Source: Bdellovibrio sp.
GTDB taxonomy: Bacteria > Bdellovibrionota > Bdellovibrionia > Bdellovibrionales > Bdellovibrionaceae
Direction of reading: 5' to 3'
Length of the DNA stretch: 64,000 nucleotides
Assembly: GCA_014376435.1 (NCBI GenBank)
Contig: JACMRL010000013.1
Location: 62,001-126,000 of the forward strand
Part shown: piece by piece, positions 1-7,975 of the stretch
Position numbering within the stretch: the first letter of the stretch is position 1
Layout of the letters: each line of letters begins with the position of its first letter
Notes under the pieces: generated by a model
What the model was told of the DNA's origin: nothing
Database searches by the model: none
What the model saw: the letters and a program-made list of their open reading frames with translations, nothing else
Position numbers and translations under genes: made by a program

Positions 1-236
1 GAACCATTGCCGGTGTCGATTAAAATATTTCGGTCTTTTGATTTTAATAATAAACCGCGTGCTTCCATTTGAATGCGGTTTTGCTCATCTGCGGGATTTG
101 TTTTTTGCCAAAGTACTTTTGGAACTGTACCAAACATCGCGCCGCCGTCTAAACCAAATAACCCCGTAGGCACGGGGCAAACTTCATAGCCCGCAATTTC
201 TAAATGAATTTTTTTTAAAGAACTATTTTGTGTCAT
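1..236 (-). CDS. MBL-fold metallo-hydrolase, N-terminal part (runs off window)
   Basis: About 78 codons are present, starting at the ATG on the complement of 234-236; the rest lies left of the window. The visible part reads into a phrase GGAMFGTVPK, then a PADEQNRI stretch and ILIDTGNG, an order typical of metallo-beta-lactamase-fold hydrolases. The HxHxDH zinc motif would come just beyond the edge, so catalysis cannot be confirmed. Its start overlaps the end of the upstream acyltransferase gene by 14 bases, so it is the last visible gene of the response regulator-cdsA-plsC operon. Substrate is unknown; many members hydrolyse thioesters, lactones or phosphodiesters. Confidence 0.8.
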   Translation of the reverse strand, partial: MTQNSSLKKIHLEIAGYEVCPVPTGLFGLDGGAMFGTVPKVLWQKTNPADEQNRIQMEARGLLLKSKDRNILIDTGNG

Positions 237-1035
237 TAAAGTCCTCATCATTTTCAAACTCTTCTAATGAAGTTAACTCTTCGGGTGCCACATCATTTTC
301 TTCGGTCATATCGTCTGGTAAAACGGAAGGATCAATGGTTTTCACCCAAGCCAAATAATTTTTTTGCACTTCTCCGATTGAGGTAGGTTGCTGAATGGGA
401 CCGATGTGAATTGTTAACTTGCCGGGCTTCGCAAAAATCGCACCTTTGGGCCATAATCTAGAATTACCATCGATATACAAAAATAAAATCGGGGTTTTAG
501 TTTTTTCTGCAAAAATACTGATACCGCGTTTGAAGTCATGAATCTTGCCATCTTTAGAGCGAGTACCTTCGGGAAAAATAATCAACCAGATGCGGTCTAA
601 TTGCGTGAGCAGAGTGATAATTAGTTGCACCGCTTCACCTTTACGATCTTTGCGATCAATAGGGATAGCGCCCAAGCAGTGCTGCGAGAAAAAAGTAAAT
701 AATGGATTTGTGAAAAAATAATCTTTGGCCGCCGCCATATAAAGATCCATCCAGTGCGAACGGGGAATGGCCCCCGCAATCGATACCGCATCTAAGTGCG
801 AGGCATGATTTGAAATAATGATCAGTTTTTTATGGTCACGATAAAGATCATTAAAACTTCCACCTTTAACTTCTAGGCGGATGTAAAACGTATAAAACCA
901 ATTTTTTAAAATCAATGACCATAAAAAACGAGTGATGCGACTAAATAAATCGTAGTGCTGGGTAAAAAGCGGTAAATGCTTTAAATAGCCCGGAAGTTTC
1001 GTCCACTGTTCGTTTTCATAATTCCATTCTCGCAT
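223..1035 (-). CDS. plsC: 1-acyl-sn-glycerol-3-phosphate acyltransferase (PlsC family)
   Basis: 270 aa. The LPLAT signature NHASHLD (HX4D) lies near residue 76 and the glycerol-phosphate-binding FPEGTRS near 155, with hydrophobic N-terminal segments fitting a membrane-bound enzyme. The family transfers a second acyl chain to lysophosphatidic acid to give phosphatidic acid. The C-terminus is an acidic tail rich in E and D (about residues 240-270). The start codon overlaps the stop of the upstream cdsA by one base (TAATG), implying translational coupling. Phosphatidic acid made here would be the direct substrate of that CdsA. Confidence 0.9.
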   Translation of the reverse strand: MREWNYENEQWTKLPGYLKHLPLFTQHYDLFSRITRFLWSLILKNWFYTFYIRLEVKGGSFNDLYRDHKKLIIISNHASHLDAVSIAGAIPRSHWMDLYMAAAKDYFFTNPLFTFFSQHCLGAIPIDRKDRKGEAVQLIITLLTQLDRIWLIIFPEGTRSKDGKIHDFKRGISIFAEKTKTPILFLYIDGNSRLWPKGAIFAKPGKLTIHIGPIQQPTSIGEVQKNYLAWVKTIDPSVLPDDMTEENDVAPEELTSLEEFENDEDFNDTK

Positions 1036-1964
1036 TAATTAAGCCCTAACATCACAAAGTAATAAATCGGGGCAACAAAAATTAATCGATCCATGCGCTG
1101 TAAAAAATCTCCGCGGCCTAAAATAAATGAACCCGCAATTTTTACGCCCGCATCCCGACGAATGACTGACATCACTAGGTCACCGATTACGCCACCGAAC
1201 GAGGCAATGAGACCCGCGGCCAGCCAGTACTTTTCACTGCGGTCGGGCAGCAAGTGTCGCATTCCGTAAGCGAGCATGACGGTTAATGTGATCGAAAATA
1301 CAGTGCTGAGGTAAGTACGTTTATTATTGATCTCGCTTAAAATCTTTGGACCACGGAAGTAACGACTGACCGCTAAATTGGTATTATCGCAAAACTCAGT
1401 TAAAATAATTAAGTACATCACTTGGTAAATTCCGCTTTCAGAATTTAAAATTAAACCCAAGTGCATGAATGACCAACCGATAAAGATAAAGCCTAAAAGT
1501 GTTAACGAGATATACTGAATCATATTTTTGTAATCGCGCTGAATCAGTGGAATTAAACACGATAAACCAAGTACCATCATCGGCATTTCGTTATAAACTA
1601 CTAAGTTATTCATTTGACTAAATATTCCCAGACCGATAATTCCTAGGTAGCAAATGTAGACGAACCACGACTTATGAAACATTCCTAAAATTTGAAAGTA
1701 AACTTTAGCTCCATACAAAGCTAACAAAGTTAACATCAAAATCGGGAAAGGTGCTCGTAAGCCCATGAAGCCAAACATCAACGGAGCTAAAACCAACCAA
1801 CTTTTAATTGAAGCCCAAGCCACCATCGAGTAATGATTCTTACGACGAAAAAAGAAATTAATCGCGCCGCCCAAAAAGATCACCAGTAATACAATCAAAG
1901 CCGTTTGCTGGTAAACAGGGCTATCCCACGCGGCGGTCATATTAAAAAAATGTTCGCTATTCAT
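1035..1964 (-). CDS. cdsA: Phosphatidate cytidylyltransferase
   Basis: 309 aa integral membrane protein with about eight hydrophobic segments. The C-terminal block (about residues 255-300: GDLVMSVIRRDAGVK, then GRGDFLQRMDR) matches the CdsA signature of a basic-acidic cluster followed by a MDR motif. It would make CDP-diacylglycerol from phosphatidic acid and CTP at the inner membrane. Its start overlaps the 3' end of the upstream response regulator by 8 bases, and its stop overlaps the plsC start. CdsA and PlsC catalyse consecutive steps, which supports both calls. Confidence 0.88.
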   Translation of the reverse strand: MNSEHFFNMTAAWDSPVYQQTALIVLLVIFLGGAINFFFRRKNHYSMVAWASIKSWLVLAPLMFGFMGLRAPFPILMLTLLALYGAKVYFQILGMFHKSWFVYICYLGIIGLGIFSQMNNLVVYNEMPMMVLGLSCLIPLIQRDYKNMIQYISLTLLGFIFIGWSFMHLGLILNSESGIYQVMYLIILTEFCDNTNLAVSRYFRGPKILSEINNKRTYLSTVFSITLTVMLAYGMRHLLPDRSEKYWLAAGLIASFGGVIGDLVMSVIRRDAGVKIAGSFILGRGDFLQRMDRLIFVAPIYYFVMLGLN

Positions 1965-3303
1965 AAGTGATTCCTAAATCTTTTATTTTTTTATAAAGGT
2001 TCGATTTTGAAACTTTAAGAATCTCGCAAGACTTTTCGATATCTTTCGTTTGTTGTAAGCAAAATTCAATGAAACGCTTTTCTTGTTTAGTTAAATAGTC
2101 TTCTAAAGTTTGATTTAATTTAAGCTCTTCGGCCGATCCACTAGCTTGGCTGTAGGATAAAAGTTTCCGCACGTCATGTTCACGGATCATCGGTAGCGGA
2201 GAAGTTAAAACCAGCTGTTCACAGACGCGTTTCAATTCCCGCACATTTCCAGGCCAGGCATAATCTTGTAAAGCTAGGAACGCATCCGCTTCAAATGTTT
2301 TATTACGCTTTGGTTTTTCAAGCTGCAAAAAGTGTTCAGCAATTTCTTTAATGTCATCCTTACGTTCACGCAAAGGCGGAATTTCAATGCGTTGGGAGCT
2401 TAAGCGGAAATAAAGATCTTCACGGAATTTTTTTTCTCCAATTAATTTTTTTAATGGAATGTTGCTGGCGGCAATTACGCGTGTTTCGATGTGCATCGAT
2501 TCTTTAGCGCCAACTTTGCGAATCTCGCCGGATTCTAAAAAACGTAAAAGTTTAGCCTGCTGTGAAAGTGGTAAAGCTTCAATTTCATCCAAAAATAAAT
2601 CGCCACCGTGAGCCGCTTCGGCGAATCCGATTTTATTTGAATCCGCGCCAGTGAACGAACCTTTAAGGTGACCGAAGAATTCGCTTTCAAATAAAGTTTC
2701 TGTCAGCGCCGAACAGTTCACGGCCACAAACGGACGACTACCTTCTTGTTGGTTTAGTAGGTTGGCGATAATTTCTTTACCGACACCCGTTTCACCTTCG
2801 ATCAGAATTGGAGTGGTTTCCATTTTTAACTGCGCGATTTGTTTTCGCATAGTTTCAACCTGTACAGATGAACCAATTAATTTTGATTTTAATTTTGAGC
2901 CTTCGTAGGCTGTTAAGCGCAGTGCCCAGTAGGCTTCAATTTTTTCTAAAGTTGATTTAACTTCTTCGGCCAACAGCGGTTTCGCCAGAAACCTTTGGGC
3001 TCCAGCGTGAATGGCTTTTTCCATCAATGCGCGATCCAGGTGACCCGACATTGCCACAACTTCAATTTGCGGATTCTTTTTTGTCAGCTTTTGAATAACA
3101 CCTGGTCCGTCGGCCATTTCGCCGGGTTCAACTTCTAAATGCATATCGACCATCGCCGCATGAAAAAAAACGTGATCCGGTAATAAACTTGGTTTTTGCA
3201 CCAAATAAACTTTAAAAGCATCCGGCGCCATTAGCTTCAGCGAGTTGGCTAGTAAATGATCATCTTCAACAATGAGTAAATTAAGTAAAGTTTTATTCGA
3301 CAT
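1957..3303 (-). CDS. Sigma54-dependent response regulator (receiver-AAA+-Fis HTH)
   Basis: 448 aa in NtrC-like order. Receiver at residues 7-120 with acidic pair D14/D15, likely phospho-acceptor D53 and conserved K108. AAA+ domain about 142-375 with Walker A GETGVGKE (170-177) and Walker B GGDLFLDE (233-240). The sigma54-contact loop reads GSFTGA (215-220) rather than the usual GAFTGA. A Fis-type helix-turn-helix ends the protein (about 415-445). No histidine kinase is adjacent. It heads the cdsA-plsC-MBL gene run, overlapping cdsA by 8 bases, and is divergent from serA with only 15 bases between start codons. Targets are unknown. Confidence 0.93.
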   Translation of the reverse strand: MSNKTLLNLLIVEDDHLLANSLKLMAPDAFKVYLVQKPSLLPDHVFFHAAMVDMHLEVEPGEMADGPGVIQKLTKKNPQIEVVAMSGHLDRALMEKAIHAGAQRFLAKPLLAEEVKSTLEKIEAYWALRLTAYEGSKLKSKLIGSSVQVETMRKQIAQLKMETTPILIEGETGVGKEIIANLLNQQEGSRPFVAVNCSALTETLFESEFFGHLKGSFTGADSNKIGFAEAAHGGDLFLDEIEALPLSQQAKLLRFLESGEIRKVGAKESMHIETRVIAASNIPLKKLIGEKKFREDLYFRLSSQRIEIPPLRERKDDIKEIAEHFLQLEKPKRNKTFEADAFLALQDYAWPGNVRELKRVCEQLVLTSPLPMIREHDVRKLLSYSQASGSAEELKLNQTLEDYLTKQEKRFIEFCLQQTKDIEKSCEILKVSKSNLYKKIKDLGITYE

Positions 3304-3318
3304 CTACGATTATCTTGA

Positions 3319-4560
3319 ATGAATCAGGCAAAGCTTGTTACCATTAGTGCAATGCGCATTTTATTAACTGAAAATATTCATTCCGTGGCTCAAGAAAAAC
3401 TAATCGATGAAGGTTTTAAAGTTGACCTACTGTCGCATGCGCCTTCGGAAGATGAGTATATTCAATTACTAAAAAAATATGATGTCTTAGGAATTCGTTC
3501 AAAATCTGAAATTACTCAAAAAATTCTTGAGCAAAATAAACATTTGATGGCGATCGGGGCATTTTGCATCGGTACAAATCAAATTAATTTATTAGAAGCA
3601 AATCGTGCCGGAATTCCTGTTTTTAATGCTCCCCACAGCAATACGCGTTCGGTGGCGGAGTTAGTGATCGCGGAAATGATCGCATTATCTCGTCAGCTGG
3701 GGGATCGAAATATTTTAGCCCATCAGGGCGAGTGGATGAAATCGGCCGAAGGTTCAAAAGAAGTGCGCGGAAAAACTTTAGGTTTAGTTGGCTACGGACA
3801 CATCGGTAGTCAAGTCAGCGTTTTGTCTGAAGCCATGGGTATGAAAGTCGTTTTCTACGATATTATAAAAAAATTACCGCTGGGTAATGCACAGTCAAAA
3901 ACACATTTGGGTGATTTATTACAAGAGGCTGACTTTGTCAGCTTACATGTACCGGAAACGCCTGAAACTAAAAACATGATTTCGGGAAAAGAAATTTCCA
4001 GAATGAAAAAAGGAAGTTTTTTAATCAATGCTTCCCGCGGTACGGTTATTGTGATTGATGATTTAGTTAAAGCTTTAAAAGAAAATCATTTAGCAGGCTG
4101 TGCCGTAGATGTTTTTCCGGAAGAGCCCGCTTCAAATAAAGAAAAATTTAAATCTCCATTGCAGGGCTTGAAAAATGTTATTTTAACCCCGCATATTGGC
4201 GGCAGCACCGAAGAAGCTCAATACGCGATCGGTTTAGAAGTCGCCGAAAGCTTTCGTAAATTTTTAAGATTTGGAACCACGGCCGGGGCCGTTAATTTCC
4301 CTAATGTGGAATTAGCCGCCAAGACGGATGTGACCCGAATTATGAATGTGCACCGTAACGAGCCCGGAGTATTGGGAGAGCTGAACGGATTTATTTCGGC
4401 CGCTCAGGCCAACATTCAAGGACAATATTTATCTACGGATCGTCACATTGGCTATTTGGTTACCGATCTTGAATTAAGCCCGTCGCACACAACAGCCCCG
4501 GCTTTAGTTGATCAATTTCAGCGCTCATCTCGCAGTATTAAAACTAGAGTTATTTTTTAG
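3319..4560 (+). CDS. serA: D-3-phosphoglycerate dehydrogenase
   Basis: 413 aa, close to E. coli SerA (410) and alignable throughout by eye. The N-terminal substrate domain has IGAFCIGTNQ and FNAPHSNTRSVAELV; the NAD-binding motif is GYGHIGSQ (about residues 154-161); catalytic surroundings ASRGT and LTPHIGG follow. The C-terminal ACT domain begins near residue 340 with VHRNEPGVLGELN, keeping the His and Asn used for serine feedback in E. coli. It performs the first committed step of serine synthesis and, in this class, can reduce 2-oxoglutarate to D-2-hydroxyglutarate. An alternative start at 3352 is possible; the longer form matches the E. coli N-terminal length. Confidence 0.95.
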   Translation: MNQAKLVTISAMRILLTENIHSVAQEKLIDEGFKVDLLSHAPSEDEYIQLLKKYDVLGIRSKSEITQKILEQNKHLMAIGAFCIGTNQINLLEANRAGIPVFNAPHSNTRSVAELVIAEMIALSRQLGDRNILAHQGEWMKSAEGSKEVRGKTLGLVGYGHIGSQVSVLSEAMGMKVVFYDIIKKLPLGNAQSKTHLGDLLQEADFVSLHVPETPETKNMISGKEISRMKKGSFLINASRGTVIVIDDLVKALKENHLAGCAVDVFPEEPASNKEKFKSPLQGLKNVILTPHIGGSTEEAQYAIGLEVAESFRKFLRFGTTAGAVNFPNVELAAKTDVTRIMNVHRNEPGVLGELNGFISAAQANIQGQYLSTDRHIGYLVTDLELSPSHTTAPALVDQFQRSSRSIKTRVIF

Positions 4561-4665
4561 TAAAATACTGTCTCATACTGAGATCATATAAAGAAACTGT
4601 TAAACATTTCTTCACTTTATTCCGAAAAGCATTAAAACAGGTTATCAATGGTGGAGGTCTTTTTT

Positions 4666-5751
4666 ATGAAATGGATTCTAATTTTAGCAGCCGCATTTAC
4701 TTTAGCAGCCTGTTCAAAAGGCGGGGGCGCAGCTCCATCAACCACAATCGCAATCTCAATTATGCCCAATAGCTTAATTGTACCAAAAAGTATTTCAACC
4801 AGTATTCAGGTCATTAATACAGATCCGATGACTGGTACGAAAGATGTAACCACGCAAGCTGTGTGTACTTCAAATAATCCGTTAGCGACCGTTATCAACG
4901 GGCAAGTATCCAACAACTACACGGGGAGTACCGTTCAACTAGCGCAGATCACTTGTACTTACCAAGGCCAAAGCGTGACAATACCAATGACGATTGTTCC
5001 GGCCATTTTGCAAAGTTTAGTGTTAACAAAAACATCTCTGACAATGGCTCCGGGCCAATCGCAAGCGATTCAAGTTTACGGAAACTTCGTTGATAATTTA
5101 ACTTATGTATTTGCACTAGATATGACGAACTATGTGACGTGGTCTTCTAGCGCATCGGGCGTTTCTTCGGGTAACAAGGGTAGTATCTCTGCAAGCAGTG
5201 TTGGTTCAGCTAATTTAACCGCAAGCTTTGCCTCGCAATCAGTCGCGACCGGCGTAACGGTTACAAATGGAGCCGCGACAAGTTCAACCCCACGTGGAGT
5301 TGGTCTGACGGGAACGTACTATGATTTCGTTGGGCCAATTGTGCAAAATGGTGTGATGACTGATCCGTTTGCCACTTTATTTGGTTCGCGAATTGATTCA
5401 CAGGTTTATTTTAATTGGAGTACGGGCACTAATAATTTAGGTCAGCCTTTGTATTTTGGTATTTGTTGGACGGGACGTATATTTATTCCGACGACAGGTA
5501 CGTACACTTTCTTCACGCAAACGGATGATGGAGTTCGTCTGTGGATTAATGATGTGCAAGTCATTGATAATTGGACGCTACATTCTTCTGTAGAGGACTC
5601 TTCCGGTGGCATTGCGCTAACGGGTGGACAATTTTATAATATTCGTATGGATTACTTTGAAAATGCGGGATATTCACAAGCGGAACTTCGTTGGCAGGGA
5701 CCGAGTATTTTAAAAGCCTTGATTCCGCAAATTAATTTATTTCCACAGTAG
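4666..5751 (+). CDS. Lipoprotein with Ig-like region and C-terminal PA14 domain
   Basis: 361 aa from the ATG at 4666, chosen because GGAGG (4653-4657) sits 8 bases upstream; the ATG at 4648 lies before that site. The signal peptide ends in a lipobox LAAC (Cys at about 17), followed by SKGGG. The middle (about 25-205) is Ser/Thr-rich beta-type sequence resembling bacterial Ig-like (BIG) repeats. Residues about 212-358 form a PA14-type domain: GTYYDF, FTQTDDGVRLWINDVQVI and a final AELRWQGPS. PA14 domains often bind carbohydrate, so a surface binding role is plausible. It converges with the FAD dehydrogenase gene, 15 bases away. Confidence 0.85.
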   Translation: MKWILILAAAFTLAACSKGGGAAPSTTIAISIMPNSLIVPKSISTSIQVINTDPMTGTKDVTTQAVCTSNNPLATVINGQVSNNYTGSTVQLAQITCTYQGQSVTIPMTIVPAILQSLVLTKTSLTMAPGQSQAIQVYGNFVDNLTYVFALDMTNYVTWSSSASGVSSGNKGSISASSVGSANLTASFASQSVATGVTVTNGAATSSTPRGVGLTGTYYDFVGPIVQNGVMTDPFATLFGSRIDSQVYFNWSTGTNNLGQPLYFGICWTGRIFIPTTGTYTFFTQTDDGVRLWINDVQVIDNWTLHSSVEDSSGGIALTGGQFYNIRMDYFENAGYSQAELRWQGPSILKALIPQINLFPQ

Positions 5752-5766
5752 CCGTCAGATTAAAAT

Positions 5767-7140
5767 CTAAATTACTTTTCCAGGATTCATAATCAAATCG
5801 GGGTCAAAAACTTTTTTGATCCCTTTCATCAGCTCGATCTCTTCCTGCGAGCGCGTGTAAGTTAAAAAAGATTTCTTCGTTAAACCCACGCCATGTTCCG
5901 CCGAAATACTGCCTTGCTGTTTTTGTACGGCTTTAAAAACTAATTGATCGACGCCACGGCATTCTTTGACAAAATCTTCTTTATTCATTCCGGCCGGGCG
6001 TAAAATATTAATATGTAAATTACCATCACCGATGTGGCCAAACCAAACCACTTCCCAAGTTGGGTAAGCGGTCGTTAACACTTGATCTAGATCATTCATA
6101 AAATCGGGAACTTTAGAAATCGAAACGGCCACATCGTTCTTGTAAGGTGAATGCACCGCTAAAGATTCGCTGATATCTTCGCGGTAGCGCCAAAAAATTT
6201 TCGCTTGAACGTCCGACTGCGAGATAACTCCGTCCGTGATCCAACCTTTTTCCAAACAGTTTTCGAATACGGACATTACTTTTTCTTCAGCGGAATCAGT
6301 GGCGCACTCTACTTCGCAGACGACATAAAAATCCGTCACCGTTTCAAACGGGCGGGCTAAACCTGTTGAATGAAGAACATGCTTTAAGGCTTTTTCAGAA
6401 AACATTTCGTAAGCTTGTAAATGCGCATTATTTTTAAATTCAGAGAAAACTTTCATTACACTTGATAACTGATCAACGGCAAAAACTAAAACTTTTAAAG
6501 GCGGTGGAGCCGGTGCTAATTTAATCGTCGCTTTCGTGACAAATCCTAAAATACCTTCGCTTCCGATAAATAAATGTCTAAAATCTAAACCCGTCGCATT
6601 TTTTACTAAGCCATTATTTAAATGTAAAACTTCACCTGCGCCAGTAACCACTTCTAAACCGATGACCCAGTCGCGCGTTAAACCATAACGTACAACTTTG
6701 ATTCCGCCGGCGTTGGTTGCGATATTGCCACCCATTTGCGATGAACCTCGGGCCGCGAAATCAACCGGGTAATAAAGATTTTTTGTTTTAGCAAATTCTT
6801 GTAAGCTTTCGGTAATAACACCAGGTTCAATATCAACGCTTGATTCGGTCTCGTTGAATTTTAAAATTTTATTCATCTTTTCGAACGACACGACAACTTC
6901 GCCGTTTAAGGCGCAGGCCGCTCCACTTAAGCCCGTTCGTCCACCGGATGGAATTAGGCTAACTTTATTTTTGCGTGCCCAGTGAACGATGGCAACCACG
7001 TCTGCGGTTGATTCAGGAAATAGAATAGCGGACGCTTTAATGTCAAAATAAGTCGTCCAATCGCGCCCGTAATATTTTAGCGAGTCTGGATCAGTTTTTA
7101 TTTGGGAAGATTTTAATGGAAGAGTCGAGATTTCTTGCAT
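5767..7140 (-). CDS. FAD-linked D-2-hydroxyacid dehydrogenase (GlcD / D-2-hydroxyglutarate dehydrogenase-like)
   Basis: 457 aa. The PCMH-type FAD-binding region includes PSGGRTGLSGAA (about 62-73) and GGNIATNAGG; the C-terminal cap carries FGHIGDGNLHINI and the AEHGVG motif typical of glycolate, D-lactate and D-2-hydroxyglutarate dehydrogenases. No separate GlcE or GlcF gene is adjacent, which favours a single-subunit enzyme. SerA lies 1.2 kb away. In bacteria studied before, D-2-hydroxyglutarate dehydrogenase removes the by-product of SerA, so that substrate is a reasonable but unproven guess. It is the last gene after DUF2892, 12 bases downstream. Confidence 0.88.
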   Translation of the reverse strand: MQEISTLPLKSSQIKTDPDSLKYYGRDWTTYFDIKASAILFPESTADVVAIVHWARKNKVSLIPSGGRTGLSGAACALNGEVVVSFEKMNKILKFNETESSVDIEPGVITESLQEFAKTKNLYYPVDFAARGSSQMGGNIATNAGGIKVVRYGLTRDWVIGLEVVTGAGEVLHLNNGLVKNATGLDFRHLFIGSEGILGFVTKATIKLAPAPPPLKVLVFAVDQLSSVMKVFSEFKNNAHLQAYEMFSEKALKHVLHSTGLARPFETVTDFYVVCEVECATDSAEEKVMSVFENCLEKGWITDGVISQSDVQAKIFWRYREDISESLAVHSPYKNDVAVSISKVPDFMNDLDQVLTTAYPTWEVVWFGHIGDGNLHINILRPAGMNKEDFVKECRGVDQLVFKAVQKQQGSISAEHGVGLTKKSFLTYTRSQEEIELMKGIKKVFDPDLIMNPGKVI

Positions 7141-7152
7141 AAGTACGTACGA

Positions 7153-7335
7153 CTATCGCAAGGTTCTGATCCGAAAGAAAGAATAAATTGGGCATAAGCC
7201 CCATCCTGCCGTGATGAGTCCATAGACGCCAAGGCCCCAAAACCATAGGGGGCCTCCGGCCGTGGCATAAGCCAGAACAAGAATCGAAATTAAAAAACGC
7301 AAAGCGCGGTCCCAAGAGGCTAAATTACAAAGCAT
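7153..7335 (-). CDS. DUF2892 (YgaP-like) small inner-membrane protein
   Basis: 60 aa. It reads N-L-A-S-W-D-R-A-L-R near the start, then two hydrophobic helices, with LITAGWGLCPIYS near the end. This fits the DUF2892 family: a DR motif, a two-helix hairpin and a GxCPxY motif. Its start lies one base after the stop of the upstream glutaredoxin gene. Some family members are fused to rhodanese domains in sulfur metabolism, but the function of stand-alone copies is unknown. A longer ORF in another frame (7091-7315) was not chosen because it lacks family features. Confidence 0.8.
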   Translation of the reverse strand: MLCNLASWDRALRFLISILVLAYATAGGPLWFWGLGVYGLITAGWGLCPIYSFFRIRTLR

Positions 7336-7336
7336 T

Positions 7337-7645
7337 TTAGTTTTGGATCAAAGTTTGTAATTCGCCCGCTTGATACATTTCCATCATAATATCGCTTCCG
7401 CCCACTAATTTTTTATTGATGTAAAGTTGCGGGATCGTTGGCCAGTTACCGAATTCTTTAATACCGTTACGAATTTCTTCGTCTTCAAGTACGTTGATGT
7501 CTTTAAAAGTAACACCAAGATCTTGTAAGATCGCCGTAGCGCGTGCCGAGAAGCCGCACATTGGAAATTGCTGGGTGCCTTTCATAAAAAGCACAACTTT
7601 GTTTTCGTTTAATAAACCTTCAATACGCGTTTTAACATCAGACAT
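7337..7645 (-). CDS. grxD: Monothiol glutaredoxin, CGFS type (Grx4/GrxD)
   Basis: 102 aa, normal length for the family. The active site is CGFS with Cys30, preceded by MKGTQQFP. Glutathione-binding elements WPTIPQLYI and GGSDI follow. CGFS glutaredoxins bind a 2Fe-2S cluster at a dimer interface with glutathione and work with BolA proteins in iron-sulfur trafficking. The upstream bolA gene, 37 bases away on the same strand, supports this. A clear GAGGAG ribosome site precedes the ATG. Confidence 0.95.
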   Translation of the reverse strand: MSDVKTRIEGLLNENKVVLFMKGTQQFPMCGFSARATAILQDLGVTFKDINVLEDEEIRNGIKEFGNWPTIPQLYINKKLVGGSDIMMEMYQAGELQTLIQN

Positions 7646-7682
7646 AAATTCTCCTCATTCATTATTGATTACTTTAGCTTAA

Positions 7683-7922
7683 TTACTTTAAAAAGGTTTT
7701 AATCGAAAGCGCATGCACTTCACCGGTTTTTAATTCCGGCGAAAAAGCCTTCATCACGTGTTGATGTTGCTCAATACGTGATAGACCTTGAAATACTGAA
7801 CTCTTGACCGTAACTTCCCAGTGATCGGCTGTGCCAGTCAGATCAAGCACCTGAATATCGGTTTCGGATGTTGAGTCAGGGTAAGCTTCAATAAGGCGTT
7901 GTTTCATTTCTTCAATTTTCAT
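7683..7922 (-). CDS. BolA/IbaG family protein
   Basis: 79 aa. The BolA fold is indicated by the LTGTADHWEVTVKSS strand region and the conserved R-I-E-Q-H-Q-H helix motif (about 51-57), followed by HALSIKTF. It resembles the IbaG/BolA2 subgroup more than stress-morphogen BolA. The family forms heterodimers with CGFS glutaredoxins; the grxD-like gene follows directly. It is the first gene of the run and is divergent from the LtaS-like gene, 53 bases away. Confidence 0.92.
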   Translation of the reverse strand: MKIEEMKQRLIEAYPDSTSETDIQVLDLTGTADHWEVTVKSSVFQGLSRIEQHQHVMKAFSPELKTGEVHALSIKTFLK

Positions 7923-7975
7923 ATCTCTTTACTAGCAAAATTTAAGTTTTTGGGCAACTCTTGTCGTAACAAACT

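Noticed and set aside
7091-7315. 74-codon minus ORF overlapping DUF2892
   Set aside because: Other frame of the same DNA; the 7153-7335 frame has the family motifs.
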